A DNA stretch of 64,000 bases. Origin: Apodemus sylvaticus. Lineage: Eukaryota; Chordata; Mammalia; Rodentia; Muridae. The DNA is taken from the NCBI RefSeq assembly GCF_947179515.1, contig NC_067481.1, positions 91,698,598 through 91,762,597 of the forward strand, in the 5' to 3' direction. Of the stretch, positions 44,985-55,680 are shown one piece after another (positions within the stretch are counted from its first letter, which is position 1; each line of letters opens with the position of its first letter). The notes under the pieces are model-generated. The model was not told the origin of the DNA. It was given only the letters and a program-made list of their open reading frames with translations, and made no database searches. Made by a program: the position numbers and the translations under genes.

Positions 44985-45295
44985 GAGGCGGTGGATTAAT
45001 TATTCAGCACCCTCTCCCTTTGTAACTATTTATTGTCTCATATGCATTTATATGACACCTATCACTGCACCCTCCCTCCATCCCAGAGACATAATTCCCA
45101 GGGAGTGACTACTTGTCTAAGATGCATATGTGCTTTTTTATTCCTGACTGTAACGGCACATGCCATTGCTGGGTAATTGTGTTCATGTTTTTAAATGTGA
45201 AAAATAATCAAATATAACTCGGAAGAGATTGTACAGTAATTCAAGGGGATATTAAACCACCGGGAAGTTAGCCGGCAAATAAATAGGCGTTTGTG
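44985..45295. promoter_or_regulatory. Candidate conserved noncoding element
   Basis: Repeat-free, AT-rich, with clustered motifs: GGATTAATTATTC, TTTATTG, octamer-like ATATGCATTTAT and GATGCATATG, GGTAATTG, AATAATCAAAT and CAGTAATTC. This density of homeodomain/POU-type words over 300 bp is the strongest such block in the window. Conservation is not visible from one genome. Confidence 0.45.
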
Positions 45296-45699
45296 GCTGT
45301 CAGGGTGAGCTATGGCAGAGGGGGCTGCCAGTGGGGGAGGAAGGGCGGAAGCAAGACACAAAGAGTAGGGTGAAGCTTCCACAGTTCACTGGTGAGCTGA
45401 TTGCGCTGGGGGGAGGGGAACTTCGGGGGCAAAGGGTGCGAAGCAGAAGAGCAGTGGGTTTTATCTGAGGTAGCCAGACATGGGGAAAGCAACATTGCCC
45501 ACCGAGCATGAGCAGCCCGTGGTTGAACAGGAGGTCAAAGGTCATCACGTGTGCTGACCTTTGATGTCGGACTCAAGGGGGCCCTGCTGGTACAATGAGA
45601 GATTAGCATCTCTCACACACCTATGGCTGCCTGGTTTGTGGTACTTCCTTTGTGTACCTCATCTCTGCTCCCGCCCCTAAAATACCCCGTGATAAAAAA

Positions 45700-45790
45700 A
45701 AAAAATCAATACGGCTGTCCCATTTTACAGATGAGGGAACAGGAGTCCTGAGCGGTTATGCAAAGGCTGGGTGCCCTCCCTGACACCACA
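45700..45790 (-). mobile_element. MIR relic
   Basis: 'cccattttacagatgagggaacaggagtcctgagcggttatgcaaaggctgg' is the MIR reverse complement ('cccattttacagatgaggaaactgaggctcagagaggttaag'). Confidence 0.75.
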
Positions 45791-46115
45791 CTGCACCTTT
45801 CCGCCTCACCCCTGCACAACTAGCTGTTGTGTTTATAAAAAAGAAAAAGAGGGGGCGATATGTTCTATGGAGGTGTGGTGAGGTGTTGGGGAAGGGGGCG
45901 TCTCAGCGGACCTATAGTGTAGTGTAGAATAGAGTTGATTAAGGGCTTGGGAGAAAAGTCATGAGGGTAGTAGGGGCAGAGAAAGGCAGGGAGGGAGAAA
46001 GGAGAGAAGTAGAGGCCGGGCATGCGCACGTGGAGAGAGAGGGGGATGGGAATGGGAAGGGGGGAGGGAAAGCAAGAGCTAGAGAAATCGAGAGAGTGAT
46101 GAGGGGGCAAGCAGC

Positions 46116-46129
46116 CCCCTTTTATAGTG
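46116..46129 (-). promoter_or_regulatory. LTR TATA box
   Basis: The minus strand reads ACTATAAAAGGGGG. It lies about 20 bp to the left of the GC-box repeats, as expected for minus-strand transcription leaving the LTR toward 45.9 kb. Confidence 0.7.
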
Positions 46130-46143
46130 AGCCAGGCCTACCT

Positions 46144-46215
46144 GGCTATTGCTAGGTAACTGTGGGGCGGAGCAAAGCTGGCTGTTGCCAGGGAACTGTG
46201 GGGCGGAGCTTAGAC
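46144..46215 (-). repeat. Two 36-bp enhancer-like direct repeats in the LTR
   Basis: Units start at 46144 and 46180 and share 'aactgtggggcggagc'. Each has the GC box GGGGCGGAGC. Tandem U3 repeats of this kind usually act as LTR enhancers. Confidence 0.8.
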
Positions 46216-46227
46216 AGAATGCTAACA

Positions 46228-46489
46228 CTAGCAGGAGTTCAAGAAGGCAGACCCTGACTTCCTAGAGCTTCAGGACATGGGGGTGAGCGGGTTCTGGGAT
46301 TCAAGGTCACTCAGCTGAGGCAATGAAGGCCTGAAGAGTGAGGCCAGCCCCATGGAGGAGACTACTCATAGGAGTGCAGAGGCGGACTAAGAATTTGTCA
46401 TCCTGTCATCTCCTCCAGCTGTGCGCACTCAGGGACCTCAGCAGCTAACAGGAAGTCAGATTTCAAATGCTCCTTCGTCTTTTATTATT
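46228..46489. other. Unique spacer
   Basis: Nothing recognised between the LTR and the inverted L1. Confidence 0.5.
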
Positions 46490-47156
46490 CTTCTTTAATC
46501 CTTTTTTTTTTTTTTACAGTCCGGTCTTTTTCCCCCCTCTCAGTCTGTCCTCTGACTGTTCCTCATCCCATACCCCCTTCCCCCACCAGTTCCCCCTCCA
46601 AGAGGGTGTCCCCACTCCCTACTCCCACCCCACCAGACCTCCCCACTCCCTGAGGCCTCAAGTCTCTCAAGGGTTAATTGCCACTTCTCCCACTGAGGCC
46701 AGACCAGGCAGTCCTCTGCTGTATTTGTGCCAGGCCTTCTATCAGCTGGTGTATGCTGCCTGGCTGGTGGCTCGGTGTCTGAGAGATCTTGGGGGTCCAG
46801 GTCAGTTGAGACTGCTGCTCTTTCTATGGGGTCACCCTCCTCTCCAGTAGAAAGACAGGACAACAAATGGAGGGATGGGGTTGCCACCCCAGTCAAAAAC
46901 TCAGACCCAGAATTGCTCTTGTCTAAAAGAACTGCAGGGACAAAAGTGGAGACGAGTCTGAGGGAAAGGAGGTCCAGTGACAGGCCCAAATTAGGATCCA
47001 GCTCACGAGGAGGCCCCAAGGCCTAACACTGTTACTGATGCTATGTTGTGCTTACAGACAGGAGCCTAGCATGGCTGCCCTCTGAGAGGCCCAACAAGTA
47101 GCTGAAAGAATCAGATGCAGATACTAATACTCAAAAAACGTGTACCTTCTTTATTG
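46490..47156 (-). mobile_element. Lx-type L1 3' end with 5' inversion
   Basis: From a poly-T at 46501-46516, the plus strand reads the rodent L1 3' UTR in reverse complement to about 46843. Landmarks are 'actgttcctcatcccata', 'cctcaagtctctcaagggtt', 'tatcagctggtgtatgctgcctgg' and 'tgagagatcttgggggtcc'. After about 46844 it reads forward-orientation L1 text: 'gaaagacaggacaacaaatggagggatggggttgcc', 'aggtccagtgacaggccc' and 'acaggagcctagcatggctgccctctgagaggccc'. Possible target duplication: CTTCTTTAAT (46490-46499) and CTTCTTTATT (47146-47155). This fits a twin-priming insertion on the minus strand. Confidence 0.82.
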
Positions 47157-48924
47157 CCTGCTCCAGAATCATGGTGTGAGGATCTGCGTGGCATCAGAAC
47201 TGGATTCTGAATAATAGAGTATGAAGCCCCTTGTACCTCGTGTAGCCCCATGTTACAAACACATATGAAACTCTGTAGGCTGTGCCAGGTGAGCGAAACC
47301 AGTTCTACATATCTAAGCCCAGAGCATCCCTGTGGAGAGCAAGAGGACTTCATGGGGATGTAGGGTCCAGCGTGTGACCCAGCATCCCCAAGAACATCCC
47401 ATTCTCTCCTTTCCACCCCCGCTATTATACCTATGGATGTACGTCAATTTCCCATGCCATCTGAACTTTCTAATCTAAAGTGCAAATTCTTCAAACTTCA
47501 AAACTCTGATGATACCAAAGGTGGAAATTCCGCACCAGCAAACGGTTTCACGTGCAAAACGTTTAAAATTACATCATGGAATTATTCTGAGGCTCTTTGT
47601 ATAAGATGCACGGGAAGCAGATTTTACAGTTAGGAGAGGTGCCATGCCTAGGCAAAAATCTCCTAGTGTCGGTGCAAATATCCCAAATTCTATACGGAAA
47701 AAAAAAAATCAAAGCCCATTTTTGGTGAAGGAGTACTGCCTGCATACTCGCTGGAATGCCATTCTCGCCGACAAACAGATCTCCAGAGCGGCCACACAGA
47801 CAGCTGCCAGATACCCGTGTCTCTGCTTCACCAGTTCTCATAAGAGCTGCATGGTTCTAGTCTGGACCCCATGCGCTGGTCAGGGAGCAGCACATTCTGT
47901 AAGAATATCACCATTTTACTAAAAGCATTTGAGGGGGCAGTGAGAAAAGGCTGTATTCATCGGAGAAGATCACAGGGGTCCCTCCCACTCAGCAATGCCT
48001 CCTTTGAAGAGGCTACACAGCCCCCTCACTTTCCTACCTCTGCACACCTGCCTACACCTACCTCCCTTTGGCCACCTCTTTAATGCCCTCTGCACACCAC
48101 GTCCCCAGCGTGGAGTTTGTCTCAGTCTCGCCTCGTCCAGAAGGCCAGCCTGGGCTCCATGGTCACTGTGACCTGACGGGTCTGTGCTCTTCTGCCGGGC
48201 ATCACCTGAGCAGCGTCACCCCACGTGTTGACTGTTGCTGAGAGTCAACCATATGCCAGATTCTGTGATTCATGTCTGTGGTGACACCTCAGAGAACATA
48301 AGACAGGAAAGATGCAGAAGGATCTCACCCCACACTCACAAAGAGGAAATACGTTCATAAGCTGTACATAGCACTACTAAAGCAGGGATGTTCATTGATG
48401 ATGAGTATCAATTAGGAAAGGGAGGCTTAGTTGAATCTGGGTCATTACAGAAGGAAATTTATATGTATATAATCCATTTCTCATGAATATTAATGCATTT
48501 AATGAGGGTAAAACATATTACTTAAAACAAAGTATTCTTTTCCAGTTGCTGCTGGATTTCCTCATTATTTTTGCCTCTGCACATCTTGTCCACAATTTTC
48601 CTGTATGTCAAGGGTCTGGGCTTGACTCAAGTCCGCCCGTGGTCAAGCTTGCTTAGCCCTTCACTGGCAGAGACTGTACTGGCAACTAAACTGCCTGGTG
48701 ATCTGAGAGTCTCTGCTTTCACATTTTGGTCCACGGCTTGTATTAAAAAAAAAATACCTGGTTAATGGTGTGAAAAGAACCTTTCCTTGTGTTCGTTTTT
48801 CAGAATACAGTAAGAAGGCGCCCATTTGATAAAGTCGTGACCACCTGCTTTGGAACGGGTTACAGTGTGCTCCTAAAGCCGTGTCTCCAGAGCAGGCTCA
48901 TCGGAAGCTCGGGACAATTTAAAA

Positions 48925-49110
48925 ATGAGCTGAGATCAACTTGGCTATTCCCCAAAATAAAAATCTTTACATTAGCTGGGGGGAAAAAAAAGATTATTAA
49001 GTAATGAGCTTGGTAACGGCAGTCAACACATAAAAATTGAGTATGGTGGAAATTACTCTCATTATCTTTTAAATCAGCCTTAAAATATGATATATGTAAA
49101 TAAACCAACT
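48925..49110. promoter_or_regulatory. Candidate conserved noncoding element
   Basis: Repeat-free, AT-rich, with ACATTAGC, AGATTATTAAGTAATGAG, AAATTACTCTCATTATC and TTTAAATCAG. Homeodomain-type words on both strands. Inference from composition only. Confidence 0.38.
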
Positions 49111-49147
49111 CGAAATACACCCAACCAAACCATTTCTTTTCCTCCAG

Positions 49148-49170
49148 TACACACACACACACACACACAT
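49148..49170 (+). repeat. (CA)n microsatellite
   Basis: About 11 CA units. Confidence 0.97.
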
Positions 49171-50012
49171 AAGCTGATGCTAGGTTTTCTTTGGGACAGT
49201 ACCATAGAGAAACATCGTGTGTCTGGTACACGTTGGTGCTGATATACAGGTCACACTGAGCCTGTCAGTGCTCAAGGCAGAAAAGGCAGAAGCCCAGCAA
49301 GGCAGGCAGCACCTCCCTCAGGAGCCTGGTGTCAAAAGCCCAGCCAGCCTCTCCCCTGCTCCCATTGCACTCCGGTTAAAGTCACATGTGTTTAATCAAC
49401 ACCAAACAGGTCCAGAGCCCTCTGAAGTAGTTCTTCTGTCCCCCTGCAGGAGAGCAGGTCCTACAGGAAATGACGGGCCATCAGGAGCATAGAAAGCTCT
49501 GCAGATGGTTTCTCTCCATGCCCAGCCTGTCAGAGTAGAAGGAAGGCGTGGCTTTCCGAGCTGGGAGAGTGAGCACAGGGCATGCCTGGCACTGGGACCT
49601 TATTCCCTCCACTATTGATCGCGCTGTGCTCTGAGCACTGACAGTCTGTTTGGGGAAACTCTGTTCTCCCAGCTATAACAAAGTTTAATCACCACCTTCC
49701 TGCTGTGGGGGGAAATCTGATTCTAGAAACATCTCTCAGAGACCCGTCAGTCATCCTCGTGGGCCGATGGTTCCACCACAGGGCAGGGAAGTTTAAAAAG
49801 ATCTGTCCTTGGGGGGAAGCTTCTAGACTGTTGCCACAGCCACTCTGGAAAAGACATGGAGGCAAGACCGGTGGGAGTAAGGTCTGGTGTAAGAGACAGG
49901 AAGAAGAGGGGAAACAAGTCTGACACTAATGCCCTTCACTCAAGGGTGAGACCTCAGCCACCATGCCTCCTCCCTGACTGGCATGACCATCCCAGGTCAT
50001 CCAGTTACCAGG

Positions 50013-50734
50013 TGTTACAGACCGCGTGGGGGTCTGCCACGGGGGTAACCAGGGTTCCTTGGTCCAGGAAGACACAGGTCCGGCAGAAAGATGACAAATG
50101 ACATGACCACAGAGGTGGTTTAAAATTTGAGTGTATTTCTCAGGTATCTCTCAAAATCTAGTCCAGTCAACATCTCGAATTAAGCATTATATACATTTGT
50201 AAAAGGCTAGTTAGGCTTTCTCGGGCAATACAGGGTGTTTACCCCAAGTCCAGGGTCCATGTGGCTAAACTGCTTCTTCATCTTGGTCTTTGTTGCGCCA
50301 GCTCAGGAGCTGAAGAAAGATGGTTTTCATGCCTAGCCTCCTGGCGTTCTCGTGCCTAGCCTCCTGGCGAAAATGGTGACATTGTAGAACTTGAGAAGCT
50401 GTCTTGCTTGTGCTGTCTTTTAAGAGTCCTTTTGCCTAGTCTGCCAGTTGCATTCTTCTCTGTGTCATGCTTGGAGCCATCGTAGGCCCCGAGCCTAGGG
50501 CCATCATGGGCCTTGGGCGATCAGCTCTAATGGTTAGCTCTGGTAGCAGCCTCTAGCCTCCAGCCAGGTAAAGCTAACTGGCTGTAGCTTGATGAATTAG
50601 CTAACTCGTTTCTCCTCCGAGTGACTGTCTCTCAGGTAGAGAGAATCTGTTGTCTCTCTCTAAATCAAAAGTATCTGCTGTCTCTCTGTCTGCCTCTCTG
50701 ACATTCTCTGTCTCTCTGTCTCTCTGTCTCTCTG

Positions 50735-50777
<43 letters not shown>

Positions 50778-51230
50778 GACTCAATTTAGTCTCTTTGAGT
50801 AAGTAAGTATAAACTGTATCCTGAATCTTTGAATCACATCTGGCCCTGCGTGAGGCCTGTAACACAAAAGGCCAATTCCGCAGAAAGCTTCCCTTGCTAT
50901 TCAGGTGGGCCTGAGATAGCCTGTGTGTAAGCAAAATCAAGAGTCAACAGGCAGAACTAGATTAACTTGTGGGGGGAGGTAGCTAGGGACCAACTCAAAT
51001 GTAAATTTTTACCTTGCCCAAATACTCATCTTTCTGGCAGGGACCTTGTAAGATTATTCAGATGTAAATATCCTTAGCCTAGGCTATTGTTTGGAAACTA
51101 TCTGCCCTGAAAGGTAGTAGCTAGAACCTGTGACTGGAATTTCTGGAATGCCTTCTTTACCATAATAACATAAATGGTTGAAGCAAAGCAGAATTTTTTG
51201 TTATATGATGGATTCTAACATATCTATATT
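50013..51230 (-). other. Unclassified block, possible ERV LTR
   Basis: Begins TGTTACAGACCGCG at 50013, so the minus-strand end is GTCTGTAACA. Unlike its neighbours it carries local duplications (GCCTAGCCTCCTGGCG at about 50331 and 50355; GGCCATCATGGGCC-like repeats near 50480-50515) and a long CT-rich core, the texture of a rodent ERV LTR. No second terminus, target duplication or primer-binding site could be fixed. Could equally be unique DNA. Confidence 0.25.
50655..50775 (+). repeat. (TCTG/TC)n microsatellite
   Basis: TCTCTCTG units followed by about 13 TC units. Pyrimidine-rich with regular G. Confidence 0.95.
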
Positions 51231-52066
51231 TGCTTGGTTCGGCCATGTCTCAGCTATAAGAAAATAAGAGAGTTTAAGAAATTGCCACGTGAGATTTATC
51301 TGCTTCTAAATATATGGGGAGGTCCATTATTCCCAGGAGACATTTTTTCCGCCTCTGTCTGTAAACTATCATATCTACAGACTTCACTGGGCTACTGTGG
51401 CATCAGGAACCTAGTCATGGGCAACTCTAGTGGATGGCGTTCCTGTGTAAGGAACATCTTGTCCACTTTCCCAGAAGGGACGTCAGTGCATGCACAATGT
51501 ATGCAAGAAATAAACCAGAAGCTGGGCAGCATGTGCCTATGTGCTTAGTGCTTAGGAGATTGTGTGCTCCAAGCCAGCATGGGCTAGGTAAGGAAAGCCA
51601 TTTTAATCTCTCCCCGACTCACCCCCAAGACAGGGTAGAACCGAGTCTATCTTGAGTGTTTGTGATTCCGTGGGCCGTTCCGACAGCCAACATTTCCCAT
51701 CTTCTCTCCCAGCTGATGTCTGCCCAGGTACCACCCATGGGAGAGTCTCTGTCCCTTGTCACCGTAAGCTTAACTGCCTTTGAGGGACATGTGTCGCACT
51801 GATGGGTCAGAACTCTGGGCAAAGCACTGCTGAGTGCTATCTCTGTTCTGTGTCACACCACTGGCATCAGGCGGTGAAGAACCGTTGGACCTCGCGTGGT
51901 CTCACGTCCAAGACCTTGTCAGGGACACCTAAGAAGCCACACTGTCAAGGCCCTCTCCCTGAGAAGAGACCCAAGGAATTTCCTCAGTTTTACAGACTGG
52001 CTTTCTATATAACAATTCAAGACTCCAGGACGCCAGCCACCCTTAAATGGCCAAACTGAGAGCCAG
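51231..52066. other. Mostly unique DNA with a weak B1-like stretch
   Basis: 'gctgggcagcatgtgcctatgtgcttagtgcttaggag' and 'ccaagccagcatgggctaggtaagg' at about 51525-51600 vaguely follow a plus-strand proto-B1. No exon recognised. Confidence 0.4.
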
Positions 52067-52400
52067 TGTGTTACTTTTCTCACTGCTACAAATGCATGAC
52101 AAGTTGAGAGAGGAAGGAATATTTTGACACATGGCCACTGGGATTGGGAAGGAGAGGGAGTACACACAGGAAGCAGCTGCTCACTCGTGTTTCCAATCAG
52201 GATGCAGAGCGCGAGAGAGCTGTATGCTAGGGCTCTGCTTATGCTCTTCCCTGGTGTCCTTATTCAGACCAAGATCTTAGCCTAGAGACTGGTGTTGCCC
52301 ACACTCAGGGTTGGTTGTCCCTCCTAGTTAAATGGCTCTGGATACATGTGCATATACATACACACTCAACAGCGAGCCTCCTGGGAGATTCTAAATCCAT
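52067..52400 (-). mobile_element. Rodent MaLR-like interspersed repeat
   Basis: 'gtgttacttttctcactgctacaaatgcatgacaa', 'ggaaggaatattttgacacatgg', 'cacactcagggttggttgtccctcctagttaaatggctctgg' and 'cctcctgggagattctaaatcca' follow a common rodent LTR-like repeat in reverse complement. That repeat starts, on its own strand, near 'ctggatttagaatcacctagg'. I do not recall its formal family name. Confidence 0.65.
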
Positions 52401-53150
52401 TTAAGTGGTAAATGAAGATGTCACAGATGCCAATGCACTATGTCACCATATCCTGTTGTCCAAGCCAGCCATAGCAGCCCAGATCCAAGAGAGGCAAAGG
52501 CTTAGGCTTGAAGTCTGTGACACCATGGGGTCTTGGTAGCAAGTTGGAAGAAGGACCCGAGGTAGAGTCCCTCTTTTCTTCCTGGAGCAGCAGGGGTCCC
52601 TCAGTAGAGGTGTCCCTCGGCTCTAGAGTTCTTCAGCGTGGACATGACCACAGCTTCCTCAGAGCCACTCTGATACCCAGTTTGGGGGGAAACCCCACAA
52701 GGTTCTTGGAAGCTCCCATAAGACTGAGCCACTTGGGAACTCATCCAACTCTGAGTCACCTATCCCACACCTTCTCTGTTGAGAAGCTTACCAATCTCTA
52801 AGCATAGCCATTCCTGAATGACTGCTGTGTTCCCCACTGACCCATCTGGAAAGCTTGAAATCTGAGGTTGCCCTGCCTCACCAAGCCACCCAACATTCTA
52901 TGTTGCCATTTTCTACCGGAGATCTTCCCAGCTCTCTCAGAATGCGGATAAACCCAAGAGCGCCACCTTGGCTTTAGTTCTCATTCCCTTTCCTCAGTGA
53001 TCCTTTTTTTTTTCAAGAGAAATGATGAGCAAGCCCCCCACCTTCCTGTGCCTGGACTTGAGGTATTTTATCTTGGCTTCATATCCTTCCCCGTTCTGGG
53101 TTCTGAATTTGAAAACAAATCCAGGTTAACTTGCTAGTGTTTGTTCACTC
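52401..53150. other. Unique noncoding DNA
   Basis: No repeat or exon recognised. A weak CTCF-like half motif lies near 52958-52972 (minus). Confidence 0.5.
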
Positions 53151-53963
53151 TCCCTGTCACAGCCCCACCCTGTCACAGTCCCTCTCTGTCATAGCCCCAC
53201 CCTGTCACAGCCCCACCCTGTCACAGCCCCACCCTGTCACAGTCCCTCCCTGTCATAGCCCCTCCCTGTCACAGCCCCTCCCTGTCACAGCCCCTCCCTG
53301 TCACAGCCCCACCCTGTCATAGCTCCTCCCTGTCACAGCCCCTCCCTGTCACAGCCCCTCCCTGTCACAGCCCCACCCTGTCACAGCCCTTCCCTGTCAC
53401 AGACCCTCCCTACTACAGCCTCATCCTGTCACAGCCCCTCCCTGCCACAGCCCCTCTCTGTCATAGCCCCTCCCTGTCACAGCCCCACCCTGTCACAGCC
53501 CCTCCCTGTCACAGCCCTACCCTGTCACAGCCCCACCCTGTCACAGCCCCACCCTGTCACAGCCCCTCTCTGTCATAGCCCCACCCTGTCACAGCCCCTC
53601 TCTGTCATAGCCCCTCCCTGTCACAGCCCCTCTCTGTCATAGCCCCTCCCTGTCACAGCCCCTCCCTGTCACAGCCCCACCCTGTCACAGTCCTACCCTA
53701 TCATAGCCCCTTCCTGTCATAGCCCTCCCTGTTACACACACAATCCCTCCCTGTCACACACAGTCCCTCCCTGTCACAGCTCCTCCTTGTCACAGCCCCA
53801 CCCTGTCACAGCCCCTCCCTGTCACAGCCCCTCCCTGTCACAGCCCCACCCTGCCACAGCCCCACCCTGTCACAGCCCCTCTCTGTCACAGCCTCTCCCT
53901 GTCATAGCCCTCCCTTCCACAGCCCCTCCCTGTCACAGCCCCTCCCCGTCATAGCTCCTCCCT
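53151..53963 (+). repeat. 813-bp VNTR of 16-bp units
   Basis: About 51 copies of CCCTGTCACAGCCCCW, with variants (TCATAG for TCACAG, CTC for CCC) and a few length changes such as a short CACACA block near 53736-53765. Almost every unit contains CTGTCA, the complement of TGACAG, the TALE-homeodomain (MEIS/TGIF/PKNOX) core. The minus strand is G-rich, with GGGG once per unit. Such arrays are usually polymorphic in copy number. Confidence 0.98.
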
Positions 53964-54333
53964 GAGGCACTCTGCATTTTGAAGTGGACCAAGTGAGAAG
54001 GGGAAATAAAGATAGCAAAAATGCTAGTGGCCAGGGTCCGAGAACAATGCTAAATAAACAGCAGCTGTTTCCTCATAGTGCTGTGCATGTAGGTATGGTA
54101 AAGGTTTAGAGACACAGGGAGAGAGGACAGGATGTTTCAAGAGGACTCTGACTGTCATCCTGAAACTGAAGGGCAGAACCCAGAGAGTCATGCTACTGCA
54201 GGCCAGTGCTGCCCAGCAGACCCGAGGCCTTCAGTAGAGCCCTGTTGTTTATTACCTGTACCCGAACAGGGAGGGAGCCAGAGGGGACTGGTCTTGCCAG
54301 ATCTTGCCAGAGCTTCCCCGAGACTATGTCCCC
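53964..54333. other. Unique noncoding DNA
   Basis: Nothing recognised. Confidence 0.5.
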
Positions 54334-54547
54334 TTAGGTTTTCAACCTTCCTAATGCTAATACAGTTCCTCCTGTTGTGGTGGCCTCGGCCATAAAATGA
54401 TTTCATTGCTACTTTATAACTATAATTTTGCTGGTGTTATGAATAGAAATGTAGACATTTGATATGCAGGATATCTGATATGTGACCCCTGTGAAAGGAT
54501 CGTTTGACCTTCAAAGGGGTCATGACCTACAGGTTGAGAGTGACTTT
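54334..54547 (-). mobile_element. URR1-like hAT-Charlie element, non-autonomous
   Basis: The ends are inverted: 'ttaggttttcaacctt' on the left and 'aggttgagagtgactt' on the right. The interior follows the common rodent element: 'ctaatacagttcctcctgttgtgg', 'cataaaatgatttcattgctactttataactataattttgctg', 'gacccctgtgaaaggatcgtttgaccttcaaaggggtcatgacc'. No transposase. An 8-bp target duplication is not clear. Confidence 0.78.
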
Positions 54548-55112
54548 CTTAGAATCAGAGGTCACAGAGCCAAGAAACTCACACATTTCCCAGAATTCTA
54601 AGGCCTAGCAAAAGCTGAGAAGAAAGTTTAAACTGCAGATCCCAAAGCTTTGAGGCCTCCACTTTCTGCGTGTTGCCGTAGGCGGGCTCAGGATCACAGC
54701 ACTGAGACAGGAATTGCAGTGTTAGCATCACTCACGGACAAAGCTGCAGTTCTCACAGACACACATTTAACACCTCTCAAATACAGGCAGGCATCTGTCC
54801 CCATTCACTTTTTAACCCAAAGAAGAACCACCTGGTAAGGCGCATCCTCTCAAGGGGGCTTCCCAGTGCTGTTCTCCTTTATTGTCTCCATGGTAACAAC
54901 AACCTGTGTATGTCAAGTACCTCTCAGGATCCTGACAAGAAACAGACAGGATCCAACGTGATATAACTTAAGGTGATTCTGGACAAAGATGTGGGGGATT
55001 GTGGGGGAACACAGGGGAGAGTGCAGGGCCTGGGCCTTACGTGAACACCATGTGCAGTCACCAGGGCAATGAGGGTCAAAGGACAAAAATCCTGTTGCAC
55101 AGGAGACTGGGA

Positions 55113-55114
<2 letters not shown>
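54548..55114. other. Unique noncoding DNA
   Basis: Nothing recognised. Confidence 0.5.

Positions 55115-55180
<66 letters not shown>
55115..55180 (+). repeat. (TC)n microsatellite
   Basis: About 30 uninterrupted CT units ending in CTTTCTCCC. Confidence 0.98.
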
Positions 55181-55181
<1 letters not shown>

Positions 55182-55457
55182 CCAGTTTCTGTAGCAAGAG
55201 ACCTCCTGAAAACTTCCAGAAGTCCTAGTTGTTTAAAATTTCAAAACTTTATTAAGGTGAGAGCAGGGAACATTTTGCCTTTTATGCAGAACTGACTGTG
55301 AACAGACTTCTTACTGTTCCTGTCCTGTGCTCGGAGCTTTGATCCTGAGAGAAAACTTGTCCTGTTACATCACTTGCATCTTGTCTTTCTTCATCTCCTA
55401 AGCACATCCTGGACTTTTTCTTTGCCTCTTGGGGCTTCCAAGTTTAAATAATCACAG

Positions 55458-55458
<1 letters not shown>

Positions 55459-55497
<39 letters not shown>

Positions 55498-55680
55498 TGT
55501 GTGTGTGTGTGTGTGTGTGTGTATTTCTGTCTGTGTATCTGTCTCTGTCTGCTTGTCTGTCTCTGTCTCTCTCCTCTGTCCTCCTCCCCTCTCTGCTCTC
55601 CTCTGTCTCTCCCCTCTCCTCTGTCTCTCACTGTCTGTCTGTCTGTCTACCTCTCTCTCTCCCTCTCTCTCTCTGTTCAG
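55459..55680 (+). repeat. Compound (TC)n-(GT)n-(TCTG)n repeat
   Basis: CT units (55459-55493), GT units (about 55498-55522), then irregular TCTG/TCTC/CCTC pyrimidine-rich repeats to 55680. Open frames here are low-complexity LSLS/CVCV types. Confidence 0.96.

Larger units (their letters stand above)
44291..45860. other. Unique noncoding DNA
   Basis: Contains a poly-C run (about 44761-44781), an enhancer-like AT-rich block (44985-45295) and a MIR relic (45700-45790). No exon recognised. Confidence 0.5.
45861..46227 (-). mobile_element. ERV-K-type solo LTR
   Basis: The termini are TGTTCTATGG at 45861 and GCTAACA ending at 46227, so both ends are TGTT..AACA-like. On the minus strand, in U3 order, come two GC-box repeats (46144-46215), a TATA box (ACTATAAAAGGGGG, plus positions 46116-46129) and a pyrimidine-rich leader. 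This is the layout of murine ERV-K LTRs. No matching 6-bp target duplication and no internal retroviral sequence are seen. Exact family not assigned. Confidence 0.72.
47157..50012. other. Unique noncoding DNA
   Basis: No exon or repeat family recognised apart from a CA microsatellite (49148-49170). Two AT-rich blocks, about 47440-47640 and 48925-49110, look enhancer-like and are noted separately. Confidence 0.5.

Noticed and set aside
46540..47019. 159-codon minus-strand frame
   Set aside because: It crosses the inversion junction of the L1 3' UTR, so it cannot be an original reading frame.
52958..52972. CTCF motif near AGCGCCACCTTGG
   Set aside because: Only the GGTGGCGCT half matches; the CCASY half is wrong at most positions.
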